Positions 29,204-39,018 of a DNA stretch of 64,000 nt are shown here, in pieces. The DNA lies in NCBI RefSeq assembly GCF_014200435.1, contig NZ_JACHBR010000002.1, positions 672,501 through 736,500 of the forward strand. Reading direction: 5' to 3'. The notes beneath the pieces are model-generated. The model had not been told where the DNA came from. It was given only the letters and a program-made list of their open reading frames with translations, and did not search any database. Both the position numbers and the translations under genes were made by a program. The stretch comes from Sphaerisporangium krabiense (GTDB lineage: Bacteria; Actinomycetota; Actinomycetes; Streptosporangiales; Streptosporangiaceae). The number at the start of each line of letters is the position of its first letter. Position 1 is the stretch's first letter.

Positions 29204-29545
29204 TCACCCTCTGTTGTCGCGGCCGCCCGTTCTCGTGATCGCGTAGGCGAGGTTCACGGCGGCGATGACCGCGAACACCAGCAGGATCGGCACGGTGGCG
29301 TGGTCCACGTTCAACGACACGATCGCCACCAGGGGCACCGACAGCGCGAGCGACCCGAGACCGAGCGTCATCTGCGCCCAGTCGGGGCCCGGACGCCGGG
29401 GCGATGCGGCCAGTCGCTGGTCGATCACGGCGTTCACCCGGTCGACCAGCGACTGGGCGAGTTCGAGCTCGTACTGGGGGCCGAGTTCGCGGCGTGCGGA
29501 CATGGCGGCGGCGACCTCGTCGCGCTCTAGTTTCTGGGGTTCCAC
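29204..29545 (-). CDS. Two-helix small membrane protein
   Basis: The 113-residue protein has an N-terminal acidic helical part (KLERDEVAAAMSARRELGPQ, then LAQSLVDRVNAVIDQRL) and two membrane helices at about 60-78 and 84-103, with a short polar tail. This layout recurs in actinobacterial proteins of about 110 residues whose role is unknown to me. It stands alone, divergent to the ring-opening amidohydrolase. No Shine-Dalgarno of note was seen. Confidence 0.68.
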   Translation of the reverse strand: MEPQKLERDEVAAAMSARRELGPQYELELAQSLVDRVNAVIDQRLAASPRRPGPDWAQMTLGLGSLALSVPLVAIVSLNVDHATVPILLVFAVIAAVNLAYAITRTGGRDNRG

Positions 29546-29887
29546 GCCCCGATTCTGCCCCGCGCCGTGGCGGGCGCGGCGAAAAACCCTCCGATCATCA
29601 GGACAGCGTTATGAGGAATATGTCAGAAACGGCATTTCGGACGGGAAAGAGGCAGGCTTGGGGCCTTTGTATCGGCGAGATGTTCCTAAAGGACCCTGTT
29701 TCATGGGCAATGATGGCCAATGACGCGAACGCCGAGGGCGAAGAGCCTCGCGCTCACTCCGCCGGGCGCCGTGGCGGGCCGTGGGGGCGGACGGCGAGGG
29801 GTGCGGGAGGCGCCGCCGGGGAACGTCCGGCCGGAGAAGGACGTCCGGCCGCGGCGCGGCCGGGCGCAGACGTGAGAGGTGGAACAC
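29546..29887. other. Intergenic leader of the ring-opening amidohydrolase
   Basis: This 342-base gap contains an unusually AT-rich stretch at about 29600-29730 for this genome, followed by a G-rich leader. Open frames continue through it but show no domain. It probably carries the amidohydrolase promoter and any operator. The Shine-Dalgarno AGGTGG lies 5 bases before ATG 29888. Confidence 0.5.
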
Positions 29888-30994
29888 ATGCCCGATCCGA
29901 TCGAGGTGCGCAAGGTCGCCATCGAGAGCGTCACCGACGCCTCCGGGCTGGAAAGGCTCATCGACGACGGCGTGATCGAGGCCGACCGCGTGCTCGCCGT
30001 GATCGGCAAGACCGAGGGCAACGGCGGCGTCAACGACTACACCCGCATCCTCGCCGACCGGGCCTTCCGCGACGTGCTGACCGCCAGGGGGACGCGCTCG
30101 CCCGAGGAGGTGGCACAGGTGCCGCTGGTGTGGTCGGGCGGCACCGACGGCGTCCTCAGCCCGCACGCCACGATCTTCGCCACCCTCGACCCCGCCCGCG
30201 TGACGCCCTCGGAGGAGCCACGCGTCTCGGTCGGGGTCGCGATGAGCGACGTGATCCTGCCCGAGGACATCGGACGTCCCGCGATGGTGGAGAAGGTCGC
30301 CGCCGGCGTGCGCGAGGCCATGAAGATCGCCGGGATCGAGGACCCGGCCGACGTCCACTACGTCCAGACCAAGACGCCGCTGCTCACCCTCGCCACGATC
30401 GGCGACGCCAGGACGCGCGGGCAGGACGTCGTCATCGAGGACACCGGGCCGTCGATGGACATCTCCAACTCCACCACCGCGCTCGGGATCGCGGTCGCGC
30501 TCGGCGAGATCCAGACGCCGCGGGCCGAGCAGATCCACCGTGACCTGTCCCTGTACTCCAGCGTCGCCTCCTGCTCCTCCGGCGTCGAGCTGGACCGGGC
30601 GCAGATCGTCGTGGTCGGCAACGTCCGCGGCATCGGCGGCCGGTACCGCGTCGGGCACGGCGTCATGAGGGACGCCCTGGACGCCGACGGCATCTGGGAC
30701 GCCATCCGCGACAGCGGCATCGGCCTGCCCGAGCGGCCGCATCCGGGCGATCTCGGCGGCAGGCTCGTCAACGTGTTCCTCAAGTGCGAGGCCGACCCCG
30801 GCGGGCGCGTGCGCGGGCGCAGGAACATCATGCTCGACGACTCCGACGTGCACTGGCACCGCCAGATCAAGGCCGCGGTCGGCGGCGTGGCGGCGAGCGT
30901 CACCGGGGACCCGGCGGTGTTCGTCTCGGTGGCCGCCGTCCACCAGGGCCCCTCCGGCGGCGGCCCGGTGGCCGCCATCGCCGACCTCGGCTGA
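29888..30994 (+). CDS. Ring-opening amidohydrolase (barbiturase / cyanuric acid hydrolase family)
   Basis: The 368-residue product shows the three-fold repeat of the AtzD/TrzD/barbiturase family, each repeat giving a Lys-Ser pair: Lys41 (IGKTEGNGG) with Ser83 (VWSGGTDG), Lys162 (VQTKTPLL) with Ser230/231 (SCSSGVEL) and Lys299 ([10 protein letters not shown]) with Ser356 (GPSGGG). These enzymes open barbituric acid or cyanuric acid rings. Length fits both branches and I cannot separate them by eye. ATG 29888 is chosen over GTG 29879 because AGGTGG then has correct spacing. No pyrimidine-oxidation or urea-releasing partner genes are adjacent; the hydantoinase-type gene is 28 kb away. Confidence 0.9.
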   Translation: MPDPIEVRKVAIESVTDASGLERLIDDGVIEADRVLAVIGKTEGNGGVNDYTRILADRAFRDVLTARGTRSPEEVAQVPLVWSGGTDGVLSPHATIFATLDPARVTPSEEPRVSVGVAMSDVILPEDIGRPAMVEKVAAGVREAMKIAGIEDPADVHYVQTKTPLLTLATIGDARTRGQDVVIEDTGPSMDISNSTTALGIAVALGEIQTPRAEQIHRDLSLYSSVASCSSGVELDRAQIVVVGNVRGIGGRYRVGHGVMRDALDADGIWDAIRDSGIGLPERPHPGDLGGRLVNVFLKCEADPGGRVRGRRNIMLDDSDVHWHRQIKAAVGGVAASVTGDPAVFVSVAAVHQGPSGGGPVAAIADLG

Positions 30995-31031
30995 TCACCG
31001 CGCCCCACCGACGATCACGGGGGCTCGGGTG

Positions 31032-31718
31032 TCACCGGAGGGCGGCGGCCACCGCGCCGAGGAGGATGAAGGGGCCCAGCGGGAACTGGGTCTTCGCCGT
31101 CGCCCTGCGGGTGAACAGCAGCGCCATCGCGTACAGGGCGCCGAGGAACTGGCCCGCCAGCGCGCCCGTCACCCACGCCTCCAGGCCCAGCGACCCCATG
31201 AGCATGCCGGCCAGCCCTGCCAGCTTCACATCGCCGAACCCCAGCGCGTCCGGGCGCGCGAACCACAGCACCCCATAGGCGCCTGCCAGGGCGAGGCCGC
31301 CGAGCAGCCCGCCCGGCAGGTGCCCCGCCAGGGCGAGGAGCACCGCGACGATCGGATAGGACGGCAGCGTGATCGCGTCCGGCAGCCGCCGCGTCCGCCA
31401 GTCGATCATCGCGAGCGCGCAGCCCGCGACCGCCGCGTACAGCCAGGCGGCCAGGTCCGCCGAGCCCGCGAACCTCCAGGCGGCGAAGGCGCACGCGGCC
31501 GCCACCCCCGCCTCCGCCCAGGGCGGCCACCCCGGCCACCGGCCCTGCCGCACCGCCCCGCGGAACGCCGCCCGCGCCTCCGCCCGGTAGGCCCTCTGCT
31601 CTTCCTGGTAGGCCCTCCGCGCCTCCTCCTCGGCGGGGGAGAAGCCGCTCGCCAGGGCGCGGACGTAGGGCCCGGCCAGGAACCCGAGCAGCGCGGCCCC
31701 GGCGACGATGACGCTCAC
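31032..31718 (-). CDS. A24-type prepilin peptidase without methylase domain
   Basis: The 228-residue membrane aspartyl protease has both catalytic aspartates: Asp106 in AMIDWRTRRLPD and Asp163 in the GFGD motif (LGFGDVKLAGL). Seven or so hydrophobic segments are present. The cytoplasmic cysteine-rich methylase domain of PilD is missing; instead there is a charged helical loop (residues 28-60, SPAEEEARRAYQEEQRAYR). It would process type IV prepilins or Flp/Tad-like pilins, none of which are in this window. Its place before aroC is a common actinobacterial arrangement, although here it is on the opposite strand. Confidence 0.82.
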   Translation of the reverse strand: MSVIVAGAALLGFLAGPYVRALASGFSPAEEEARRAYQEEQRAYRAEARAAFRGAVRQGRWPGWPPWAEAGVAAACAFAAWRFAGSADLAAWLYAAVAGCALAMIDWRTRRLPDAITLPSYPIVAVLLALAGHLPGGLLGGLALAGAYGVLWFARPDALGFGDVKLAGLAGMLMGSLGLEAWVTGALAGQFLGALYAMALLFTRRATAKTQFPLGPFILLGAVAAALR

Positions 31719-31837
31719 GTGCCGACCCTAGCCGCCCCGATCGGCCCACCGGCGGCGAACGGCCCGCGTGCGGCTCCCGGCGGGGAGGTCCGCGCGCCGG
31801 TCGGCGGCGGGGTGGCGGGGAGGTAGGCTCGCGGATC

Positions 31838-32401
31838 GTGCCGAGCATTCCGCAGCCGCTCCTTCCCGAGGACGACGGCGCCGCCGACCCGGCGGTGGCC
31901 GCCGCGCTCGCCGCGTTCGCCGCGGGCACGGGCGACGTCGCGCGGGTGGCGGCGGCGCTGGGCACGGCGAGGCTCCTGGTCCCCGTGGTGGCGGTGCTGA
32001 CCTCCACCGAGATCGGGGAGAACGGGCTCGCCCGCGAGAAGGAGAGCGAGATGGCGCTGCCGGTGCTGGTCGGCGCCGACGGCAGGAAGGCCGTCCCCGC
32101 CTTCACCGGGTCGGAGCCGTTGCGGCGGTGGCGCGCCGACGCCCGCCCGATCCAGGCCCTGACGCCGCAGGTCTGCCGGGCCGCTCTCGGCGAGGGCGCC
32201 GACGCCGTGGTGGTCGACGTGGCCGGGCCGGCGCCGTTCGCGATCGAGGGCGGCGTGCTGCGCGCCCTGGCCTCGATCGGCGGAGCGCCCGCGGACGGCG
32301 ACGGCGTCCAGGGGCTGCTCCAGGGACTCGCCCCGCACGCCGAGGTGACGGTCGCCCGGGTCCGCGAGCCCCGCCGCGGCCTGTTCCGCCGCCGCCGCTG
32401 A
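31838..32401 (+). CDS. SseB-like protein
   Basis: The 187-residue protein carries the SseB N-terminal domain pattern: LLVPVVAVLTSTEIGE, then EMALPVLVGADGRKAVPAFT and VVVDVAGPAPFAIEGG. SseB-family proteins are common in actinobacteria and have no settled enzymatic role. It starts with GTG 31838 and stands alone between prepilin peptidase and aroC, ending in an Arg-rich tail. This gene order is frequent next to the aro cluster in related genomes. Confidence 0.72.
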   Translation: MPSIPQPLLPEDDGAADPAVAAALAAFAAGTGDVARVAAALGTARLLVPVVAVLTSTEIGENGLAREKESEMALPVLVGADGRKAVPAFTGSEPLRRWRADARPIQALTPQVCRAALGEGADAVVVDVAGPAPFAIEGGVLRALASIGGAPADGDGVQGLLQGLAPHAEVTVARVREPRRGLFRRRR

Positions 32402-32527
32402 CACCCCTGGCCCCTCCGCCTCGCGTGGGTTGCGGGGAGACGGCTTCGCGCAGGTGGGGGTGGGTGGGACGGCGGTGAGGTGCGGGGCGGGCGTCGGCAG
32501 TGGACGGCGCATGGAAGACTTGTCACC

Positions 32528-33706
32528 ATGTTGCGCTGGTTGACCGCGGGCGAGTCGCACGGCCCCGAACTCGTCGCGATCCTCGAAGGGCTGCCCGCCG
32601 GGGTCGCGGTGACGTCGGCCGATGTCCGGGAGGCCCTGGCCCGGCGCCGCCTGGGCTACGGCCGGGGCGCGCGCATGAAGTTCGAGCAGGACGAGGTGAC
32701 CATCGTCGGCGGCGTCCGCCACGGCCGCACCCTCGGCAGCCCGGTCGCGATCCGCGTGGGCAACACCGAGTGGCCCAAGTGGGAGACCGTGATGGCCGCC
32801 GACCCCGTGGACCCCGAGGTGCTCGCGGCCCAGGCGCGCAACGCCCCGCTCTCGCGTCCCCGCCCCGGCCACGCCGACCTGTCGGGCATGCAGAAGTACG
32901 GCTTCGACGACGCCCGTCCCGTGCTGGACCGCGCCAGCGCCCGCGAGACCGCGGCCAGGGTCGCGCTCGGCCAGGTCGCCCGCAACTTCCTCAAGCAGGC
33001 CCTCGGCGTCGACATCGTCAGCCACGTGATCGCCATCGGCGCGGTGGAGGCCCCCGGCGACGTGATCCCCGGCCCCGGCGACCTCACGGCGGTCGACGAG
33101 CACCCGGTGCGCTGCCTGGACGCCGGCGCGGGCGCGGCGATGATCGAGGAGATCGACACCGCCAAGAAGGAGGGCGACACGCTCGGCGGCGTCGTCGAGG
33201 TCGTCGCCTACGGCCTGCCGCCGGGCATCGGCAGCTACGTCCACTGGGACCGCCGCCTCGACGCGCGCCTCGCCGCGGCCCTCATGGGCATCCAGGCCAT
33301 CAAGGGCGTCGGCGTCGGCGACGGGTTCGAGACCGCGCGCCGCCGCGGGTCCGAGGCCCACGACGAGATCGAGAACACCGCCGCGGGCGTGCGCCGGGTC
33401 ACCAACCGGGCCGGCGGCGTCGAGGGCGGCATGACCAACGGCGAGCCGCTGCGGGTGCGCGCCGCCATGAAGCCGATCTCCACGGTGCCCCGCGCCCTGT
33501 CCACCGTCGACGTCCTGACCGGCGAGCCCGCCAAGGCGATCAACCAGCGGTCGGACGTCTGCGCGGTCCCGGCCGCCGGTATCGTCGCCGAGGCGATGGT
33601 CGCGCTGGTGCTCGCCGACGCGGCCGTCGAGAAGTTCGGCGGCGACTCGGTGGAGGAGGTCGCCCGCAACCTGTCCGGCTACCTGTCCTCTATGGTGATC
33701 AAGTGA
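32528..33706 (+). CDS. aroC: Chorismate synthase
   Basis: The 392-residue protein opens with [21 protein letters not shown] and has the conserved [25 protein letters not shown] and [12 protein letters not shown] motifs of chorismate synthase, which uses reduced FMN to convert EPSP into chorismate in the last shikimate step. The start at ATG 32528 removes a spurious upstream extension. The stop overlaps the aroK GTG (GTGA), and aroB follows in the same coupled way. The clustering of aroC, aroK, aroB and aroQ is standard for actinobacteria. Confidence 0.95.
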   Translation: MLRWLTAGESHGPELVAILEGLPAGVAVTSADVREALARRRLGYGRGARMKFEQDEVTIVGGVRHGRTLGSPVAIRVGNTEWPKWETVMAADPVDPEVLAAQARNAPLSRPRPGHADLSGMQKYGFDDARPVLDRASARETAARVALGQVARNFLKQALGVDIVSHVIAIGAVEAPGDVIPGPGDLTAVDEHPVRCLDAGAGAAMIEEIDTAKKEGDTLGGVVEVVAYGLPPGIGSYVHWDRRLDARLAAALMGIQAIKGVGVGDGFETARRRGSEAHDEIENTAAGVRRVTNRAGGVEGGMTNGEPLRVRAAMKPISTVPRALSTVDVLTGEPAKAINQRSDVCAVPAAGIVAEAMVALVLADAAVEKFGGDSVEEVARNLSGYLSSMVIK

Positions 33707-34236
33707 CCTCTCCTGCGCGAAGCCCCCGCGGCGCGACGCCGCGGGCGGTGCTGATCGGCCCGCCGGGCTCGGGCAAGTCCACGGTGGGCACGCTGCTGGC
33801 CGGGCGGCTCGGCGCGGCGTTCCGCGACACCGACGCCGACGTCGAGGCCACCGCCGGAAAGCCCGTCTCCGACATCTTCGTCGACGACGGCGAGGAGCGC
33901 TTCCGCGCGCTGGAGGCCGAGGCCGTGCGCCTGGCCCTCGCCGAGCACGACGGCGTGCTGTCGCTCGGCGGCGGCGCGGTGCTGGACGCGGGCACCCAGG
34001 CCCTGCTGGCCGGGCATACGGTGGTCTACCTGCGGGTCGGCCTGTCCGACGCCGTGGCCAGGGTGGGGCTGGCGCAGGCGCGCCCGCTGCTGGTGCTGAA
34101 CCCGCGCAGTCAGTTGAAGAAGCTCATGGACGAGCGCCGCCCCGTCTACGAGCGGCTGGCCACCATGATCGTCGACACCGACGGCCGCGAACCCGAGGAC
34201 ATCACCGACGAGATCGTCAAGGGGCTCCCCGCGTGA
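33703..34236 (+). CDS. aroK: Shikimate kinase
   Basis: The 177-residue P-loop kinase has Walker [12 protein letters not shown], the shikimate-binding DTDADVE and the SLGGGAVLD loop, together with [12 protein letters not shown]. It phosphorylates shikimate with ATP. The start is GTG 33703, which overlaps the aroC stop by 4 bases; about 15 residues precede the beta strand of the P-loop. Its stop overlaps aroB. Length is normal for AroK. Confidence 0.94.
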   Translation: MTSPARSPRGATPRAVLIGPPGSGKSTVGTLLAGRLGAAFRDTDADVEATAGKPVSDIFVDDGEERFRALEAEAVRLALAEHDGVLSLGGGAVLDAGTQALLAGHTVVYLRVGLSDAVARVGLAQARPLLVLNPRSQLKKLMDERRPVYERLATMIVDTDGREPEDITDEIVKGLPA

Positions 34237-35309
34237 CCAGCACCCGCATCCAGGTCAAGGGGGAGCGCCCCTACGACGTGGTCATCGGCACCGGCGTGCT
34301 CGCCGAGCTGCCGGGCCTGCTCAGCGAACGCGTCCGCACGGTCGCCGTGGTGCGCCCGGCGGGCCTGCCCGAGATCGCCCGCCCGGTCTGCGAGGCGCTG
34401 ACCGCCGCCGGGCACGCCGTGGTCGAGCTTCCCGTCCCCGACGGCGAGCACGCCAAGTCCGTGGAGGTCGCCGCCGAGCTGTGGTCGGCGTTCGGCCGCT
34501 ACGGCGTCACCCGCTCCGACGCCGTGGTGGGCGTGGGCGGCGGGGCGACCACCGACCTGGCCGGGTTCGCCGCCGCCACCTGGCTGCGCGGCGTCGAGGT
34601 CGTCCAGGTGCCCACCACCCTGCTCGGCATGGTGGACGCGGCGGTCGGCGGCAAGACGGGCATCAACACCGCCGAGGGCAAGAACCTCGTCGGCGCCTTC
34701 TACCCGCCCGCCGGGGTGCTGTGCGACCTGGCGACGCTGACCTCGGTCCCGCGCGAGGACTACGTGGCGGGGCTCGCCGAGGTCATCAAGGGCGGCTTCA
34801 TCGCCGACCCGACGATCCTGCTGCTGGTCGAGGACGACCCCGAGGGCGCCCGGCTGCCCGAGGGCCGCCACACGCGGGCGCTCATCGAGCGCAAGGTCCA
34901 GGTCAAGGCGGACGTCGTCGGCGCCGACCTCCGCGAGTCCGGCGTCCGCGAGATCCTCAACTACGGCCACACGCTGGCGCACGCGATCGAGCGCGTCGAG
35001 AACTACCACATGCGGCACGGCGAGGCCGTGGCCGTCGGCATGGTGTACGCGGCGGAGCTGTCGCGGCTGGCCGGGCACGCGAGCCCCGCCCTGGTCGAGC
35101 GCACCCGGGCGATCCTCGACGCCGTGGGCCTGCCCACCTCCTACCGCGGCGACGCCTGGCCGGACCTGCGCGACCACATGCGGGTCGACAAGAAGAACCG
35201 GGGCGAGACCCGGCGCTTCGTGATCCTGGACGACGTCGCCCGGGTCACCCGCCTGGAGGATCCCCCCGAGGAGTTGCTGGAGGCGGCCTTCCGCGAGGTC
35301 GCCCGGTGA
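34233..35309 (+). CDS. aroB: 3-dehydroquinate synthase
   Basis: The 358-residue protein contains the NAD+ and metal-binding features of Aro[40 protein letters not shown], and the metal ligands in [18 protein letters not shown] and [10 protein letters not shown]. It converts DAHP into 3-dehydroquinate. GTG 34233 overlaps the aroK stop. A gap of 70 bases separates it from aroQ, with only an AAAGGA site far from the next ATG, so aroQ may have a weaker or separate ribosome site. Confidence 0.95.
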   Translation: MTSTRIQVKGERPYDVVIGTGVLAELPGLLSERVRTVAVVRPAGLPEIARPVCEALTAAGHAVVELPVPDGEHAKSVEVAAELWSAFGRYGVTRSDAVVGVGGGATTDLAGFAAATWLRGVEVVQVPTTLLGMVDAAVGGKTGINTAEGKNLVGAFYPPAGVLCDLATLTSVPREDYVAGLAEVIKGGFIADPTILLLVEDDPEGARLPEGRHTRALIERKVQVKADVVGADLRESGVREILNYGHTLAHAIERVENYHMRHGEAVAVGMVYAAELSRLAGHASPALVERTRAILDAVGLPTSYRGDAWPDLRDHMRVDKKNRGETRRFVILDDVARVTRLEDPPEELLEAAFREVAR

Positions 35310-35379
35310 GCCGGCGGCACGGGGCAGAGCGCGCCGACGGGCGCACGGAGCGGCGCAGGGAAAGGACGACGACACCGCG

Positions 35380-35814
35380 ATGAGGACCGTGTTCGTGTTC
35401 AACGGCCCCAACCTCTCGCGCCTCGGCACCCGCGAGCCGGACGTCTACGGCGCCGACACCTTCGCCGACCTGGAGGCCCTGTGCCGGGGCGTCGGCAGGG
35501 AGCTCGGGCTGTCGGTCGAGGTCCGCCAGACCGACGACGAGGCCGAGCTGGTCTCCTGGCTGCACGAGGCGGCCGACGGCGCGATCCCCGTCGTGCTGAA
35601 CCCCGCCGCGTTCACCCACTACTCCTACGCGCTGCGCGACGCGATCGCCCAGCGCACGGCCCCGCTCGTCGAGGTGCACATCTCCAACCCCGCCGCCCGC
35701 GAGGAGTTCCGCCACACCTCGGTCGTCGCCGCCGTGGCCACCGGCACCATCGCCGGGTTCGGCCTGCGCTCCTACGAGCTGGCGCTGCGCGCCATCGCCG
35801 AGGAGCAGGCGTGA
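35380..35814 (+). CDS. aroQ: Type II 3-dehydroquinate dehydratase
   Basis: The 144-residue protein shows the type II dehydroquinase motifs [17 protein letters not shown] (with the catalytic Tyr at residue 23), [16 protein letters not shown] and [17 protein letters not shown]. It removes water from 3-dehydroquinate, the step after AroB. It is not the class I AroD type. The stop overlaps the start of the SGNH hydrolase (GTGA). Length fits the family. Confidence 0.94.
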   Translation: MRTVFVFNGPNLSRLGTREPDVYGADTFADLEALCRGVGRELGLSVEVRQTDDEAELVSWLHEAADGAIPVVLNPAAFTHYSYALRDAIAQRTAPLVEVHISNPAAREEFRHTSVVAAVATGTIAGFGLRSYELALRAIAEEQA

Positions 35815-36605
35815 GCGGGCCGTACACCTCGTTCGTCGCGATCGGCGACAGCTTCACCGAGGGGCTGAACGACCCGGGGGCCGACGGCCGGTTCCGCGGC
35901 TGGGCGGACCGGGTGGCCGAGCGGCTGGCCGCGCTGACGCCGGGGTTCCGGTACGCCAACCTGGCCGTGCGCGGCAGGCTGCTGGACCAGATCGTCGAGC
36001 GGCAGGTCCCCCTGGCGATCGACCTCAAGCCGGACCTGGTCAGCCTGTGCGCGGGCGGCAACGACCTGCTGCGGCCGGGCGCCGACCCCGACCGCATGGC
36101 CAAGACGCTGGCGGGCGCCGTCCGGGAGCTGCGGGCGGCCGGGGCCGAGGTGCTGCTGTTCACCGGGGTCGACCCGCGCGACACGCCGCTGATGCGCCGC
36201 GCCCGTGGCAGGACCGCGGTGTTCTACCTGCACATCCGCTCCATCGCCGACGTGTACGGCTGCCACCTGGTCGACCAGTGGTCGATGCAGTCGCTGCGCG
36301 ACTGGCGCGCCTGGAGCGAGGACCGGCTGCACATGAACGCCGAGGGCCACCGGATGGTCGCGGCGAAGGTGTGCGAGGTGCTCGGCGTGCCCACCGAGGA
36401 CCGCTGGCGGTACACCTGGCCGCCCCGCGCGCACGTCGACCGCAGGGTCAGGCTCCGCGAGGACCGGCTGTGGGTGCGCGAGCACCTGCTGCCCTGGGTG
36501 GGCCGCCGCCTGCGCGGCACCTCCTCGGGCGACGGGGTCGAGCCCAAGCGGCCCGGCCTGACGGCGTTCGAGGCGGGGCCGCCCGCCGACGCGCCCCGCC
36601 CGTAG
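35811..36605 (+). CDS. SGNH/GDSL-family hydrolase
   Basis: The 264-residue protein has all SGNH blocks: Ser14 in AIGDSFTEG, Gly in block II, Asn84 in CAGGNDLL and Asp171/His174 in [10 protein letters not shown]. No signal peptide is present, so it acts in the cytoplasm, where relatives deacylate small esters. The last 60 residues are basic and then disordered. It is coupled to aroQ by a 4-base overlap but has no obvious shikimate role. Its stop lies 9 bases from the stop of the convergent glycosidase gene. Confidence 0.85.
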   Translation: MSGPYTSFVAIGDSFTEGLNDPGADGRFRGWADRVAERLAALTPGFRYANLAVRGRLLDQIVERQVPLAIDLKPDLVSLCAGGNDLLRPGADPDRMAKTLAGAVRELRAAGAEVLLFTGVDPRDTPLMRRARGRTAVFYLHIRSIADVYGCHLVDQWSMQSLRDWRAWSEDRLHMNAEGHRMVAAKVCEVLGVPTEDRWRYTWPPRAHVDRRVRLREDRLWVREHLLPWVGRRLRGTSSGDGVEPKRPGLTAFEAGPPADAPRP

Positions 36606-36614
36606 CGCCGCCGG

Positions 36615-38174
36615 TCAGCCCGCCTGGACGGCGAGGTCGAGGAAGAGCGCGGCCGACCAGCCGAAGCTCCGCGCCGCGCGCCGCGCCGGCCGCCCGGTGA
36701 GCGGGTTCCAGTACTCATGCAGCCCGCCGCCGTCGCGCACCATGGCGAGCGTGCGCTCGGCCAGCTCCCCGGCGGCGTCCGGATGGCCGGAGCGGCGCAG
36801 CCCGTCGGCGAGCATGTGGTTGACGTTGAGCCACACCGGGCCGCGCCACATCGCCTCGGGGTCGAAGTCGGGGTCGTCGAACGCCACGCTCGGCACCGGG
36901 CGCTCGCCCCAGAAGGACGGCGAGCGCAGGTCCGCCACCAGCGCCGCGGCGACCCGCTCGGGCAGCCTGCCGGTGAACAGGGGCATCAGCTCCAGCGGGG
37001 TCCGGGTCCGCGCCGCCGCGGGCGGCCCGGAGGCGCCGCCGACCAGGGTCACGAAGCGGGCGCCGTTCCAGCGCAGCCGGACCATCAGCGCGACGTGGGC
37101 GCGGGCCTTCTCCCGCCACGCCCGCGCCTCCTCGTCGCGGCCGAGCACGCCCGCGATGTCGGCGAGGCGGTCGTACTGCAGGGCCAGGTAGGAGTTGAGG
37201 TCGGGCGGCTCGGCGCGCGGGCCGTGGTCCCAGATCGGGCTGTCGTCCAGGCCGGAGGAGTAGGGGTGCAGGTACTCGGCCAGCCCGTCGCCGTCGGGGT
37301 CGGAGCAGGCGAGCCACCAGCGCTGCCATCGGACGAGCGGCTCGTACACCTCGGCGAGGAAGTCGCGGTCCGGCGCGGCCTCGTGGACCTTCCACACCGC
37401 CCAGGCGGTCACCGGCGGCTTGGTCACCGGGACCAGCCCGCCGACGATCCCGCCCTCGGCCGCGCCGCCGACGTGCCGGGCCAGGCGCAGGTGGTCCGAG
37501 CGGGGCAGGTCGGTGGTCTCGGCCAGCACCCCGTGGTCGTGGACGACGTCGGGGAGCCGCCCGTCGGGGAGCCGGTGGTCCAGCAGGATGCGGATCTGCT
37601 CGCGGGCCAGGGCGGGGTCGCCGTGCCGGAGCCCGACCGCGTGGAAGCAGGCGTCCCAGTTCCACAGGCCGACGTACCCGGCCTTGGACGGCACCAGCGC
37701 CTCGCGGCCCCCGATGGCGATCACGTTGGCGGCGAGCGTCCACCACGCCTCCTTCGCCCGGGCGCGCAGGTCGGCCCGGACGGCCGGCATGCGCGCGAAC
37801 CAGGCGTCCCAGCGGGCGGCGGCGCGGGCCAGGACGTCGGCCGGGTCGAAGGTCCCGGCGCCGGTGAGCGTGCGGCAGCCGGCGACCTCCGCCGCGCCGC
37901 CGTCCCACACCGCCCGCACGCCGTCCCCGGTCAGCACGAGCGTCTCGGGGCCGGCGAAGACCAGGCAGACGCCGCCGTCGAACTCCACCCGGTCGGGCAG
38001 GGCGGCGCGGACCGGCAGCGGGCGGTCGGCCGACAGCACCCGCAGGCCGGACAGCACGGTCTCAGGGTCGGCCTCGTAGCGGGCGCGGGAGACGCGCAGC
38101 GCGCCGTCGGGGCCCGCGGTGACCATCAGCCGCGACCCTCGGTCGGTGAAGGGGCGTTCGCGCAGGTCGAGCAC
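36615..38174 (-). CDS. MGH1/GH63-type (alpha/alpha)6 glycoside hydrolase
   Basis: The 519-residue protein has an N-terminal beta region (1-115) and a six-hairpin barrel. The general acid is expected at Asp174 in GYVGLWNWDACFHA and the base at Glu487 in GGLHEYWNPLTG; WRGPVWLNVNHML is also typical of this group. Relatives include glucosylglycerate and mannosylglycerate hydrolases of GH63. No signal peptide is present, so it acts on imported sugar. The GTG start lies one base past the stop of permease 2. It is the last gene of the nine-gene operon. The glycoside cleaved is unknown; a glycosyl-glycerate or short alpha-glucoside is plausible. Confidence 0.78.
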   Translation of the reverse strand: MLDLRERPFTDRGSRLMVTAGPDGALRVSRARYEADPETVLSGLRVLSADRPLPVRAALPDRVEFDGGVCLVFAGPETLVLTGDGVRAVWDGGAAEVAGCRTLTGAGTFDPADVLARAAARWDAWFARMPAVRADLRARAKEAWWTLAANVIAIGGREALVPSKAGYVGLWNWDACFHAVGLRHGDPALAREQIRILLDHRLPDGRLPDVVHDHGVLAETTDLPRSDHLRLARHVGGAAEGGIVGGLVPVTKPPVTAWAVWKVHEAAPDRDFLAEVYEPLVRWQRWWLACSDPDGDGLAEYLHPYSSGLDDSPIWDHGPRAEPPDLNSYLALQYDRLADIAGVLGRDEEARAWREKARAHVALMVRLRWNGARFVTLVGGASGPPAAARTRTPLELMPLFTGRLPERVAAALVADLRSPSFWGERPVPSVAFDDPDFDPEAMWRGPVWLNVNHMLADGLRRSGHPDAAGELAERTLAMVRDGGGLHEYWNPLTGRPARRAARSFGWSAALFLDLAVQAG

Positions 38175-38175
38175 G

Positions 38176-39009
38176 TTACCGTCCTCCCAGGCCGGATGCG
38201 GCCATGGCGTTGATGATCTTCTTCTGGCCGATGAGGAACGCGATCAGGGTCGGGATCACCGAGATCGCCGAGGCGGACAGGATGAGCCCGTAGTCGACGG
38301 CGGAGTGCCCTCCGGCGAACTGGCTGAGCAGCAGCGGCACGGTGGCGAGCTCGGGGGAGTTCAGGAAGACCAGGGGGAAGAAGTAGGAGTTCCAGGAGGC
38401 CAGGAACACGATGATACCGAGCGCCCCGAGGCCGGGCCTGATGTTCGGCAGCACGATCCGCCAGAAGATCGTCCAGCGGCCCGCGCCGTCTGTCCTGGCC
38501 GCCTCCTCCAGCTCGATCGGCACCGCGCGGATGAACTGGCGCAGCAGGAAGACCGCGAAGGGGTTGGCGACGGTCGGGAAGATCAGCGCCAGGTGCGAGT
38601 CCACCCAGCCGAACTTCGCCAGGACCAGGTAGAGCGGCACGATCGTGACCTGCGTCGGCACCATCTGGGTGGCCAGGAACAGCACGAACAGCGCTCCCGA
38701 CCCGCGGAACCTGATCCTGGCGAAGGCGTACGCCGCCATGGCCGAGGTGAGCAGCGTGAGCGCCACGTTGAGCGCCGCGATGTAGAGGCTGTTCCAGTAG
38801 GCCAGGCCGAACGGCATCTTGGCCAGCGCGTCGGGATAGTTCTGCGGCCGCCACGGGCTGGGCAGCCAGGCGGTGGGATCGTTCAGCATCTGGTGCACGC
38901 CCTTGAAGGAGGTGAGCAGCATCCAGGCGAACGGGAACAGCATGAGCAGGCCGCCGAGGGCCAGGGAGGCGTGCAGCGCGAGCTGCCGCGCGGCCGGACG
39001 CGAGCGCAT
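38176..39009 (-). CDS. Sugar ABC transporter permease 2 (MalG-type)
   Basis: The 277-residue inner-membrane protein has six hydrophobic segments and the EAA loop (ELEEAARTDGAGRWTIFWRI) that contacts the ATPase. It belongs to the CUT1 carbohydrate family. Nine bases separate it from permease 1 upstream. No ATPase gene is in the operon, as is usual in actinomycetes that share one MsiK-type subunit; a candidate lies at 62941. Confidence 0.88.
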   Translation of the reverse strand: MRSRPAARQLALHASLALGGLLMLFPFAWMLLTSFKGVHQMLNDPTAWLPSPWRPQNYPDALAKMPFGLAYWNSLYIAALNVALTLLTSAMAAYAFARIRFRGSGALFVLFLATQMVPTQVTIVPLYLVLAKFGWVDSHLALIFPTVANPFAVFLLRQFIRAVPIELEEAARTDGAGRWTIFWRIVLPNIRPGLGALGIIVFLASWNSYFFPLVFLNSPELATVPLLLSQFAGGHSAVDYGLILSASAISVIPTLIAFLIGQKKIINAMAASGLGGR

Positions 39010-39018
39010 CGAGGCCCC

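Noticed and set aside
31719..36605. aroE expected with the shikimate cluster
   Set aside because: No shikimate dehydrogenase sequence is present here; in many relatives it lies further upstream of the prepilin peptidase.
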